In this document: positions 1 to 11,818 of the stretch, piece by piece
Numbering within the stretch: the stretch's first letter is position 1
How the letters are laid out: each line of letters opens with the position of its first letter
NCBI GenBank assembly: GCA_964036155.1
Contig: OZ038422.1
Coordinates: 20,111,201 to 20,175,200, forward strand
Direction of reading: 5' to 3'
Source: Diploscapter coronatus
Lineage: Eukaryota; Nematoda; Chromadorea; Rhabditida; Rhabditidae
Length of the DNA stretch: 64,000 nucleotides
Translations under genes and position numbers: made by a program
The notes under the pieces: model-generated
Database searches by the model: none
Told to the model about the DNA's origin: nothing
Seen by the model: the letters and a program-made list of their open reading frames with translations, nothing else

Positions 1-2732
1 GGTGCGTCGTCCGATGCCCGGCCAAATGATGCAGAATCTCGCAATGCAGCAGCCGGGCAGAATGCAGGCAAACAAGAAGAAGAGGAGGTACATCGACAAA
101 CTCATTGCTCCTAAAGTAAGAAATTATAATAATCAAACATGAATTTCGAAGCGAATTTGTTCAGGTTCGTGAACTCGTTCCTGAATCTCAGGCATACATG
201 GACTTGCTGGCCTATGAACAGAAGCTGGATGCTACAATTTCGAGAAAGAAACTAGACATTCAGGTTCGTCTTGCTCAGCGTAATTTGTGCTGATCCACAC
301 GGGTCCGCGTGAGTCGGTAGTCACGAATTGCGGATCCGCAGCTTTTGCCGATGCAAACGGATCCGTACCGATCTGTGTAGATTGGAAATTTCTGAATTTG
401 CTGGTCCGCAATTTTAACGTCGAGTGAAATTGTCTCACTAGGGATCGATGCGAATTAAGTTTGGATTCTAAATGAATTCCTATCTGGGGTTTCGAAACTT
501 CGATTTAGATTCTGAATTTAAAAAAAAAAAAAGCTGAATACCCCCGATTCTGATCTTGAATTATGATTTTTGTAATGACTTCTGATTGAAATTTATAATC
601 CTGAGATAACGAAATTGATATTTTCCACTTAGGAAACTCTTAAACGCCCACAGAAGATCAAGCGTCGTCTGCGTATCTACATTTCTCACACATTTCTGCC
701 TGGTAGAGAGCCCGAAAGAGAAGGAGATGAAGGGACGACGCCGATGTGGGAATTGAGAGTGGAGGGCAGACTGCTGGACGACATTCCGCAGAATGGAAAC
801 GGGGCTGGCAATGCCAATGGAGGCAGTGGCAATGCAGCGACTGCTGCTGCTGCTGCTGCTGCTGCCGCCGCGAACAGACCCATCTCCAAGAAGAAATTCA
901 GCTCTTTCTTCAAGAGTTTGGTGAGAAAAATCGCATCGTCATTTGTGAGTTGAATAAAATTATTTTCAGGTAATTGAACTTGACAAGGACATCTACGGTC
1001 CTGACAATCATCTGGTCGAGTGGCACAGAACCCCGACGACGAATGAAACTGATGGATTCCAAGTGAAGCGACCGGGAGACAGACCTGTGAAATGCACGAT
1101 TCTGTTACTGCTCGACTATCAGCCAATGAAATTCAAACTGCATCCGAGATTGGCTAAGGTACGAACGAGTTAAAATCTGAAAGTTACTGAAATCATCATG
1201 AGAGGGTTCGTTCTATTACCATCATACTGTTTTATCTACCTAAAATACTATCGAGCTCGTCGCTAGTATTCGGCGTTGGAAAGAGCGTGCTCCAAGGAGA
1301 AAACACTAATTTTGCATTAGGGCGTGGTCTTTCCAACGGCGAATATGATGCTATCTTGAGATTTTTTAATTTCGAATTTTAGGTTCTCGGAGTTGCAGCA
1401 GAAACTCGTCCGAAGATAATCGAGGCTCTGTGGCAATACATCAAAACGCACAAACTGCAAGATCCAAATGATCGCGACACAATCATGTGCGACGTTTTTC
1501 TCGAACAGTGCTTCGGAGTCAAGAAGATTCGATTCATGGAAATCCCACAGCGACTGCATCAACTTCTGTCTCAGCCTGACCCTCTTGTCCTGAATCATGT
1601 TATTCAGCACAACGAGGGAGGTGCCGAGAAGAATACCGCTTGTTATGATATAGGTAGGAATATTATCGAAGCTACCAGAAAGAACCTCCAAATTTCAGAT
1701 GTGGAAGTGGAAGATCCAATGAAGCAGCACATGGCGTCGTTCATCCACTCGCAGCAGAATCAACAGGAAATCGCATCTCTCGATCAGAAGATATTCGACA
1801 TAGTTGAACAGGTAGTCTTTTTCAATCGACCATTTTTTCTGTAAAAAGGAAAAAGGTGAATTAAAACAGCTCTTTCTCCCTATCTTTAATCTCAAAATGT
1901 TCTATCTCGACCATACTATCTAAATTTTTCCCTTCAGAAATTCTCAGGAAGTAATTCTGGCTACATTCAGATAAACGAATGGAAGATACGGCGCGATTTC
2001 TACATTCGATTTGCCGACAATCCACACCAATTCATCGACAACTGGGTCATGAGTCAGAGTCAGGATTTACAGGTCAGTCCATTAGAATTCTGTAGGTTAT
2101 TGTCGAGTCTGAAATCGGGATGGTTGAAAATATGACGAGAAAAAGCAAATTTACTATAATCTCTGTTTACATTCGATTTCTTCATTCTTGCGTTGAAGAT
2201 ATACATACAATATTTTGTGCCTCCAAGGTTATGGATAAAGTACTCGGATAAAATATTCAGGTGATGACGGAATTCCAAGGCGAAACAGAAGCAGAACGGA
2301 GAGTGGAAGCGTATTTCGCGCCTGATATTGAGGAAGGAGTCTTCAGGTTTGTGTATGATTTTTGGCGGTTGAATTGAAGCCAACTTGAAAAAGGCCTCTG
2401 TATATGTAGTTAGTCCATGGCTAACACCAATTTGTAAAATCCACCAATGCTTTCTTTTCCCTGCACTCTCTAGCTCTAAACTTGGTGAATTTTATAAATT
2501 GGCTATCGTGATCTGCTGCAAATTATACAAGAACCCTTGAAAAAACTTCACTAGGTCTGAAGAAAAATGATTCAGTGCCGTATGCATTTCCTCCTTAAAG
2601 TCGAAAATTTTTATCGAGAATATAGTTAATGTATATATCTATCTGAGAGGGAATAATTTCAGATACATCTACCAGAAAGTACAACAAAAACGATCTGAAT
2701 TGGAGCAGAATTTGGGAATTCGTAACAATTAA
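1..2732 (+). CDS. swsn-2.2: SWI/SNF (BAF) complex subunit BAF60/SMARCD, 5' end cut by window
   Basis: Subunit of the SWI/SNF chromatin-remodelling complex in the nucleus (BAF60/SMARCD; C. elegans swsn-2.2/ham-3 type). Exons 1-115, 165-263, 633-920, 970-1158, 1383-1653, 1699-1811, 1938-2072, 2261-2346 and 2663-2732 keep one open frame and end in TAA. From the ATG at 14 this gives 450 residues, but the frame is open upstream, so the true start may lie outside the window. Visible blocks are [32 protein letters not shown], then the SWIB/MDM2 fold spanning exons 4-5 ([15 protein letters not shown], then [20 protein letters not shown]), and a charged C-terminal coiled region. Odd: exon 3 carries an Asn/Gly stretch followed by about ten alanines (838-872) before the conserved [14 protein letters not shown]. 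The symbol could equally be the paralogue swsn-2.1. Confidence 0.93.
274..424. mobile_element. MITE in BAF60 intron 2, CTCAGCGT family
   Basis: About 150 bp inside intron 264-632. It starts CTCAGCGTAATTTGTGCTG and its end, read on the other strand, starts CTCGACGTTAAAATTGCGGA. Several internal GATCC/GGATCCG inverted motifs are present. The same kind of end recurs at 27378-27437 and 46943-47218. No clear target duplication is seen here. Confidence 0.55.
1265..1353. repeat. Hairpin in BAF60 intron 4
   Basis: Imperfect inverted repeat. The left arm TATTCGGCGTTGGAAAGAGC (from about 1268) pairs with TCTTTCCAACGGCGAATAT (from about 1329), with about 40 bases between them. It could be a very short MITE; it does not overlap the splice sites. 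Confidence 0.6.
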
Positions 2733-3873
2733 TCAACTTTCCCTAATCAGCCAGGTTACACTGATCTTCATATCGTAATGATCTCAATTTAACTTATTCT
2801 TTAATTTATTTAATTCAATTTCGCTGTGCATAATTCGTGTCAGAATAAACTTCAATCTTGTGTAGTGAACTATTTCGATTTTCGAAATGTTAGATAGCAT
2901 TGACATATTTTTACAGAATATGTGTGGTTTTGTTTTATGTTTATGTTTATTTGAGCTATATCTTTTCACGAGTAGCTTCCGAGCAACTGCGTTGACTTGC
3001 TCTTTTCTATCTCCCCCTCTTCTCACTCTTCCTTTCCATTCTTCTGCTTTTCTTTTGATATTACACATTTCCTTGCCTCGAGCAAGCCTGAAATCTGTTC
3101 TGTTCAGACACAAGCCGGAAATTCCACGTTTCATTAATTTTCTTATCTATGTTTTTGTATTTCCATTAAATGAATTTTCTAATCGCAGATTCCACGGAAA
3201 TCTGCATCATTCGCTCGGTCGTCGAGGCACGGCGATTTCCCTGTTGGAACTAATCTGCGGACAATCAAGAGGTAAATTTATTAATCCGCTTTGCGAATGA
3301 AAAAAGTCACGAGGGAAATCTCATTCTCTCGATCGTTTAAATTATCGCAAGCATCGTAGAAACTTCCAAACCCGATGAGATTTCTAATTAGCCTACACGC
3401 ATTGAAAGTCGCGAGCTATAATTGTACTAGCGCAAATATCCCTGGAGCAGTTTATGTTTGCACATTTTCATTTCATCCACACATTTTTATGTGGATTTGT
3501 TGCCGACGGCACTTGAAATCTGGAAGAGGAGAGAGAATGAGAAGCGAGGAGAGAGCAGAGGGAAGGGCACATCCTCTCATCCTTACGCATTCTTCCTCCT
3601 GCTTTCGCATCTGCATCTGTCTATGTCTGTGTATTGGCAGACTGAATTGACTATGCCCAGTCTTCAAGCTCTAAGCTCTTTATTATTCACTCTTCCACCC
3701 TTTTTCCTCCCCTCCCTTTTTTTATTCTTCATCTCCTTTCTATTTTAGTTGCTATGCTAAGAAGTCGCAAATGGACCAATTATAGTACAGATTTTCTCTA
3801 GAAAATATTCCTCACCCTATTTCATGTCATTCGGAGACTTCAGATTGAAAAATAATGAACTCGAATTTGCAGA
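2733..3873. other. Intergenic: BAF60 3' end to ttll-4 start
   Basis: BAF60 3' UTR followed by pyrimidine-rich spacer. No coding exon with acceptable splice phase was seen. Any 5' untranslated exon of the next gene would lie here; an acceptor TTTGCAG directly precedes its ATG. Confidence 0.5.
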
Positions 3874-6800
3874 ATGGCACGAATTGCAGCCCTGGTCGAA
3901 GTGGCGGATACAGATTCAGGCCGGCCTTCCTCGGCTTCCTCCACAGTCAACAATTCGGAAGTCGGCTCGTCCACTCCAGACACTCCTACTGACAGTAAGT
4001 CATTTTTATCTCATGTTTTTATTCATAAATTTGTCTTGAAACACTGAATTGCCAATTGAACGTTGCGAATTCCCACTCTTCCTCTCACAGATGCGTTCCT
4101 TCTTTTCTCTTCAATTTAACGAGCACTCGAGGTTAAAATGGCGTAGCAAAATAGGAAAAAATTCAGGGAGTTTTAAAGAAAATGAAATGCCGCTTTTAGT
4201 CTTCCTTCTCTCTCTTCTACTTTTTCTGCTTCTTTTCCTCTGGGAATTGCGCACTATTTCTCATTTTCATGCCTCTTTGCCCATGTTATAGAGAAGATTG
4301 CCTCCGGCTATGGTTGGTTATCTGTGAAAAGAAGAAAAAGAAAGGAGGAAGGCAAATGGCAAAACAGAGTCGAGCTGCTTGGAGAGAGGAGGAGAATTGC
4401 TGCGCGTTCGTTTCTTCTACCGCCGCTGCTGAATGCTGAATGCCGAATTCCCAATCAAATTCTATTTCTATCCGCCTTTCGACTAAAATTCAATCCCCGA
4501 TAAAATCCCCGCTCAATGTCCGCCGTAGTTTCGCTTGCAGCTTCAAAAACCCTCCGAATTTCAAAATGCTAAGCTAGCCTCCATAAGCCCTAAGCTTATC
4601 CTCGCGTTGTCTGAGCCGTGAATTTCCCTCTTCTATCCTTTCTTTTCTTCCCTCCCCCCAGCTTGATGCCCCAAGTTCGAAATTTGTCGGCTTTCTTCGT
4701 GACAAATCACCCGCAATTTATGTGGCCCGCCTATTTTGGAGAAGTTGTGAGTGGGTAAAGAAGGGTTTGAGGCGAAGAGAAAGGGAAGGAGATGAGAAAT
4801 TGGGAAATTAAAATGAGAAGAGGGCTGAGCCGATGGCTTAAAATTGCTGTTCCTCAAATAAAACTCGGCCCTTTTCCTCTTCTCAGTCCTTTCTGCGCAG
4901 AGCTCTAGATCCCCAGACTTATTTTGGAGAATTTCATTAAATTTTTGTTCGATATTCTCACTTCTATATTTGGTGTTTGTATATCTCTTTTTCCTTTGCA
5001 GCTTTCGAAGATTCCACAATACTTCTAAAGGGTCTTTTGAAGAGAATAGATTCTACTCATTTCCTGCCTAGTTGTGATTCAGAATCGAATCTCTGCTCCT
5101 CGTTTTATCTTCCTGTACAGTGCTTTACTCTCGTGCTCTCAAGCAGTTGTTTCGTTTACCTGTCTGTTGCTTGTGAGCTGTGCTTTGAGTGAGTAATCAT
5201 CTCTCTGCTGACATAGAGAAGTCATTTTATGAAAGCAGAGAGAAATGGGGAGGGAAGGGATACCTGCAATCTGTAAAGTTGAAGGATACACATGAAAAAT
5301 GGAGAAATGAAGAAATAAAGAGAAAGAGGAAGATAATGGCAGCTGGTGAATGGTTGAATGGCGAATACTTTGACAGAAACAGAGATTGCAGGCCAGGCTA
5401 TTTGCTCTTCTTTATTATTATAGCTCTCTTCTCATTTGCCCGCTAAAGGAAATATTTGGGAAATATCATTACGCCCTCTTCTTTCTTCTTCCCCTTCTGC
5501 CTGAGACTGATTGTTTTCATCTTCCTTCTAATTTCCTTTCGAAATGTATATTTGGTTATGTGAGGTGTGTCTGTCTGTCTGCCTGCCTGCCTGCCTGGGA
5601 AAATGCAATATCAGTCTCATTCCCAGTTCATCTGTTCAGTTTGAGTCCGTGCAGAGGACTTGCTTGTTTCTGTAAACAGGCTTTGCGTTATGTACTCGCG
5701 TAACACGATTTAGCACTCGAAATCAGGCATTTAGACGAGAAACGCGAAATCGAGATAGGCCAGGCGTTTTTCCTACCCTTTCCATACGAATGTCTATTTC
5801 GTCGTTCAAACATCTTCTCACGATGATTTCATTTGTTCTGTCAAATAGCCATGCCCTTTACCTCTTCCAACCTGCCTTGTTTCAGTTTCTGTTCGTTTTG
5901 TAGTATTTGCTTTTTGGCTGCAAACTCGTTAGGTATCACAATGCATTGCGAGAAAGCGTCTATGTTGTCTATGTTTCATGTTTCTTTTCTGCCCTTTACC
6001 CGCGAATCATCATCTTCAATATTGTTTCGCTATTTCACGCAAATCTCCGCATTTTCCTCTGCAAATCGGCTTATGCAACGATTATTTGATTTTCAAAAGT
6101 GGGAATTGTCGATGAATCGTTTTTCGATTTGCTTTGCGACGTGGAAACGATTCTCCCCCGTTGATCATCTTTTGATTCATTTTCTGGAGGCACAAATATG
6201 AGCTATGCGCCTTTTCATACGTTATTTCTATAATTTTCCCAACGAAACGTGCAATTTTCGTGTTTGGTCGTTTTTATGTCGTATTTCACATTTATGAAGA
6301 ATGATAATGGCCGCCGCGGAGAGACAAAATGTCCGGTTTGCAAGTGAAACTGCGTGGAAAGGCAGGCCAAACACGGCCAGACATGGGAAGACGCAATTAG
6401 AAATTCACGCCTCGGGCATTTACTCTCTTTTCCTCTGCCAACTTCTATTCGAGTATAATTATTTGCATTTGGATGACTTCTTTGACTCTCCCTCTCAACA
6501 AGTCTATCTTTACTTTTCTAAATCTAAATCTCGAAAATCAAAAATGATTGATGGATTGGTTGATATTTTCCTTATATTTTCGCACATGCATCTATTTTTA
6601 ATTTCTTACGTAAAACAAGTGAATGATGAGTGAAAGATAGAAATTGGATACTGAAAGCGAAAAAAGTGGAAGGATAAGGGATTTGAAGGAAGAAGAGAAA
6701 GAGAAAGTGAGGGAGGGAAGGAGGAAAGGACTCAAAGAATGGTTGAAGCCACGAACTCGCGGCACAATCTACAACAATCACTAGTATTCTCCTAACAAAA

Positions 6801-9800
6801 CTGGAACACTTCAAACTCTTTGCTCTTCTGTAAATTTCATTCATTTCATTTTCATTTGTAATCACAAGGATAGCAGTTTGGAATGTATTGTGGTGTTTCT
6901 AAATGAAAATCGCGATAGATTATGATTATGCCATTTATAGTCTAGGATGATGAGATATTTTATCGGTCTGCAATTTCATAATTTCGCGATTTTCCATTTC
7001 GTGTGTGAATCAGAATTGTCATAAAACGGACTTTCTCATATTTATTCAGCTCGCTCATAGAATCCCGTTTGATTTAAAACTACGCGATAAAATCAATCTA
7101 TGGTTTGCAGATGAGGGAATGTGTGGATTAACCGAGCTGGTGTCATCGTGCCTGGCCAAGACTCGATCTGCCCCATCTGGTCCCTCCTCCCGTCTCTGTT
7201 CCATCAACGATGGTCTGCCTTCTGCGTCGTCCTCGCAGAATTCCAAGGACCCCCAACCATTTCTTCACGCCAGTCTCTTCACTGGCGTTCCACCAACAAT
7301 CAAATTCTATACCAAGGGAACTAAGGTAAGGATTCCTATATTTGAATGACTGAAGATTTTCTCGAAAATCATTAGATTGCTACAATTTATTTTTATTTTT
7401 TTTAAATTAAATTTCTAAGTTTCTGAAAGATTTTCGTTCATATGTCAAGAAAGTCTACCAGCATAATTAGGCCCCGCAAACGTATTGTTCATGTTATCAA
7501 TTTCGGGGTAAAACCCATACAAGCAAATAGGTCTTGGTGTAACTTAGATGATGAGACCATTAGAAATTTTTTCGAACTTATTTTCATATAAAAACTCGAT
7601 GAAAACTAACTCGATGTGTGAACACGCATTCGACTTTTTTAACTTGCATACATAATTTCGGCTGTGTTGAATAGTTCGAATTTCACTTTTATTACTCTCT
7701 TTGCTCATATTACGTGCGAGCAGAACAAGTTCGAGATAGTTTTTCATCTACTTGAGCCCTATTATGTCTGTCATCGATTCCAAAAGGGCTTTTTTTTTGC
7801 ACATTTTCACTTTCTGGCGAAAGAATTGCAGAAAACAGTAAATTCACTAACAGTTTGTCGAATACAAATTTCCAGTGAGCGAAAAATAGCATACATTGTG
7901 TTTGCGGACCCTAAGTATAATGACAGGAAATTATAAAAATAACCCAATATTATTATTCTGGAAAAGATCGTTTTTTGACATTGTTGATTCGTGAAAATTA
8001 TTTTTGAAAATCCCAGGAAGATAGAGAGATGAATAATTTTCAAATTCAAGGGCAAATTTCCAATTTATGACGAAGATCAGCTTTTTCTTAACTCACGCAT
8101 ACGATGCCAATTTCCTATCAAAAGACTCGGAAATTAAGTCACGCAATAATTCCATGAATAATGAATGAGATTTGTGAAATGATCTACCAAAAGGTAACAA
8201 ATTCAGGTGACGAAGCCAAACAAAAAAATCTCTTCTCGATTGACCTGGTGCTACAATTCGCTGCTGCCGATTGTAATGAGACATTCACTGGCTGTCAGTC
8301 ATTTCACGGTAACTTTTCATCTATTATTTTCTTGAATTATTGGACTTAATCGCAATTCCTTCCATTCAAGTATTTTGATAAGCGCAAAAAATGGATTTAG
8401 GATTGTGATAATTTGATAGAGTTGATTCTCGCATAGCACATTTATATGAAAATTTCTTCAAAAATTCTATGGCATCGAAAAATAGTTATTTTTCAACCTA
8501 ATATGTTATTTTTGCTTCAGGTAGTTGACGAATCCCTGTTTTATGTGGGTTATTGGGGAAGGCATTTGAAGAGTGCCCAATACAAATCACTGCACCCATA
8601 TCAGAAGGTCAACCACTATCCAGGGGCTTTCCACATTGGCAGGAAAGACAGACTCTGGATGCACATCAAGAGACAGATTGACAGGTGGGAATTTTCTTGC
8701 TAATATGATGCAAAGGTGTGTTATCTTTTAGATTTGGTGAGGAGGAGTACAACATCATTCCGACGACGTACATCCTGCCGGATGAACGAGAGGAACTTTT
8801 GGAATATATACGGGCAGATCCAAAGAATCACGTCATCATGAAGCCGGTATGATTGCTCTTTTAGTTAACAATATGTTTCAACACTTTTTAAATTAAAATC
8901 TATAGATAAAGGCTCATTTTTTCCGAAGAAAAATCTTTCAGTGTTTTCGAAATATTTCATTAAATATTGATCAAAGCTGATCTTCATCATGAAGCACTTC
9001 TAATTCAAAACACAAGTGTGAAATCGATGAATTCCAGCCAGCCTCAGCTCGTGGGACAGGAATATCAGTGACGAGGAAGATGAAGGAGATTCCCACGAAA
9101 GGGCAGCTGCAACAGACCAAGACGCAGATGATCGCACAACAGTATGTTTTTAAATAGTGACTTAGTTCGAAACGAAATCCTTATTCTGAATTTTTGAATG
9201 CTAATTCCAATTATTATATACACTTCTTAGAGCTTACTTCATTTGGAATTTAATGATGCCATTATTCAAAGAATTATCTTAAGTTACGTCTCCCGCCCTT
9301 TGACGATCAACAGCGCCAAATTCGACCTCCGTTTCTACGTCTACGTGCCTTCTCTCGAACCTCTGCGCATCTACATCTACGAAGAGGGACTCGTCAGATT
9401 TGCCAGTGTGCCGTATGTTTTGCTTTAATTTGCATAATGTGCAAAATATCATAAGTTGAAAAAAAAGATCTATTGACTTTCGATATGTCATTGCTACTCT
9501 CCCCTCTATAAATTCCTAGTAAGTTTAGGAAAAAATTATTCTGATTCAAAGAAACATTGTGTTTTGATTTCTAGTCCAATACTTCAATCGAAAGAAAAAC
9601 ACAGTTGGCGAATGTTTTCAACTTGCTACCCGCTCCTTATAATTAATTATCAAACTTATCTTTCAGATATTCCAAGAATCTCTCGACAGTGTCCAACAAG
9701 TACATGCACTTGACTAATTACAGGTAGTTTTCCCTATCTAAATGCGACTTTCATGGCAATATTTCAGCATAAATAAATTGGCTGAGAAAGATGGAGTTTC

Positions 9801-11818
9801 CGAGTCACCGGTACCTAAATGGACTCTGTCGTATCTGGCAAAGTACTTTGAAAACGAGGTAGGGATTAGGCACTTTCTTCTTTGCATTTCGATAAATCTT
9901 CACAATTGATTTTTTTTGGAGAAATACTATTGAAAAATTCAATGTCCTGACCAAATGCATACTAATACAAATTGTTCATTTTAATGTTTGCAACGATTTT
10001 AAATTAGACAATTATTAAACACAAAATCTCAAGCTATTCAAATACAAGGTATTTTTTCTGCAGGGAATCGATTGGCCATCAATTCGAGACAGGATCGAAG
10101 ACACGATTGTAAAGGCGTTCATTGCGTGCGAGAAGCCTATCCGCGATCACATGATCAGGCACATCAGACACGGGCAAGTCACTTCTGTTTGTTCATTTAA
10201 TCCCTCCATATTCTATTGACATTTGGCAAATAATATTTTCATTGGAAACTTTCATCAGATTCGTGCTTTGTTTATTATCTCGTTTCAGGTTTATTTGCCA
10301 CGAGCTTTTCGGTGTTGATATTTTGCTGGATGAAGACCTGAAGCCGTGGCTTTTGGAGGTATTTCCTTCGAAATCAATGTTCGTTCTTTTCAAATTTGCA
10401 AGTTTCAGGTGAACATCTCTCCGTCTTTGCATTCTGGCACTCCTCTCGATGTTTCTGTAAAGGCCCCTTTAGCCAAAGATGTTCTCAACATGGCTGGGAT
10501 TTACGTTCCACCGAGGTAATATTTTAGGTGCAAATATTTAAAAATGGAATTCTGAAAGTAAACGGAGGAGATAGCCATTTCATAATATTAGATAATCAAA
10601 TAAACTTTGCAGTAGCGAAATGTTGGACGAGGCCGATTACAGTACGCGGCCTAGAAACTGGCCGAAAACTGCTGATCAGATTCTGGTAGATTTCGACTTT
10701 CTCGTGCTTGTTCTTCAATATTATCTTTTAGAAGGAAAGACTCTGGATAGATGCATATTCGGAGAGTCAGGCATTGGACCCAAAGATTCTGAAGCGACTC
10801 ACTCCAGAAGATGCCCGGATGCTTGTCGAGTTCGAGGACGAGCGACTCCGGTGCGGCGACTTCCGACTGCTCTTTCCTATCGCCCGCTCAGCTCATTATT
10901 TGAGGTATGATATAGTCATTAGTCATTTTCCCTTGCACGGTACAAATATCGTTGAGAAATTTAAAGAAATGATGTAGCCGAGCTCGAGAATATTTAGTTC
11001 CGGGTTATTTAGTAATGGACTAATAGCAGCGATCTTGGATTCGTTTCTATTTCAACGTACCATTTATATTCTCGTTTACATATTGTAACAGTGACTGGAG
11101 AAGTTTGCATTTTCAACCTATCCGAATACAACTAACAATTTCGTTAGTTTAAAAGTAGAAGAAAGAAAAACGCTATAATAATGGTGAAATTTAGATATTT
11201 CGAAGAGCCAGTCTACGCCAATCTGTTGCTGCAGGAGTGGCAGATCGAGATGGAAGCCGACCGGAGTACGGGCATCGACAGACTGGAGAAGCTCTGTCAG
11301 CAGGGACACATGAAGAGGAGGGATGGGAAGTTTATTGGGGGATTTTGGGGTAAGTAAGTAAGTCAGTCAGTCATAAATATCACTGTTTTGGCTTATAGTT
11401 TCCCGGTACCTCACGTAATTTGATTGGAGTTTTCGGAAGCATGTTAAACGTCAATGAAATGAGTGGTAATATGATCAAAGATCGCTTTTTTTTCTATTGT
11501 GCAGACCAACTAAATGAGCACAAATTTAAAAATCCAAAGTGCGCATCTCATATTTTCAAATGGTCGCCAAAGTCATTCCTTGAATCAATGAATTGTCGTA
11601 AAGTCTACTGAAAATAGCACACTAATTCCTGCGCATCAATAATACGTGTCATTTATTTTCTTTCAAGTAGTCGGTCATTGACAATATCTCATGTCGTCAC
11701 AGTTTCAATTCCTACTTTAAATTTTCATGAGCATATCTGATGAGAAATTCTGAAACGCCAGAAGGAAAATAGCACGGTATAATGATTCAGTTCGAACTAT
11801 TTATTTGTTTCAGAATAG
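3874..11818 (+). CDS. ttll-4: Tubulin polyglutamylase TTLL4-like
   Basis: Tubulin-tyrosine-ligase-like enzyme that adds glutamates to tubulin side chains (axonemes, neuronal microtubules). Exons: 3874-3994, 7111-7325, 8207-8308, 8521-8684, 8732-8846, 9038-9141, 9284-9412, 9667-9723, 9768-9858, 10064-10173, 10289-10358, 10409-10515, 10613-10685, 10732-10904, 11195-11349, 11814-11818; phases all agree and give 596 aa. The N-terminal ~70 residues are Ser/Thr-rich. The TTLL core runs VPPTIKFYTKGTK, VVDESLFYVGYWGRHLKS, YQKVNHYPGAFHIGRKDRLW, VIMKPPASARGTGISV (ATP-grasp loop), SAKFDLRFYVYVPSLEPLRI, KYMHLTNYSINK, CHELFGVDILLDEDLKPW and LLEVNISPSLHSGTPLD, the TTLL4 signature. The start follows an acceptor TTTGCAG. 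The last intron leaves two bases and a stop (G|AA TAG); retaining it would stop at 11355-11357 with nearly the same C-terminus. Intron 10 appears to use a GC donor. Confidence 0.94.
5566..5598. repeat. TCTG/CCTG microsatellite in ttll-4 intron 1
   Basis: Short tetranucleotide run (gtctgtctg then cctgcctgcctg) inside the 3.1-kb first intron of ttll-4. Nothing else definite was seen in that intron (3995-7110), which is pyrimidine-rich and AT-rich by turns. Confidence 0.8.

Noticed and set aside
686..1126. 146-residue minus-strand frame with an alanine run
   Set aside because: Antisense shadow of BAF60 exons 3-4 reading through the intron.
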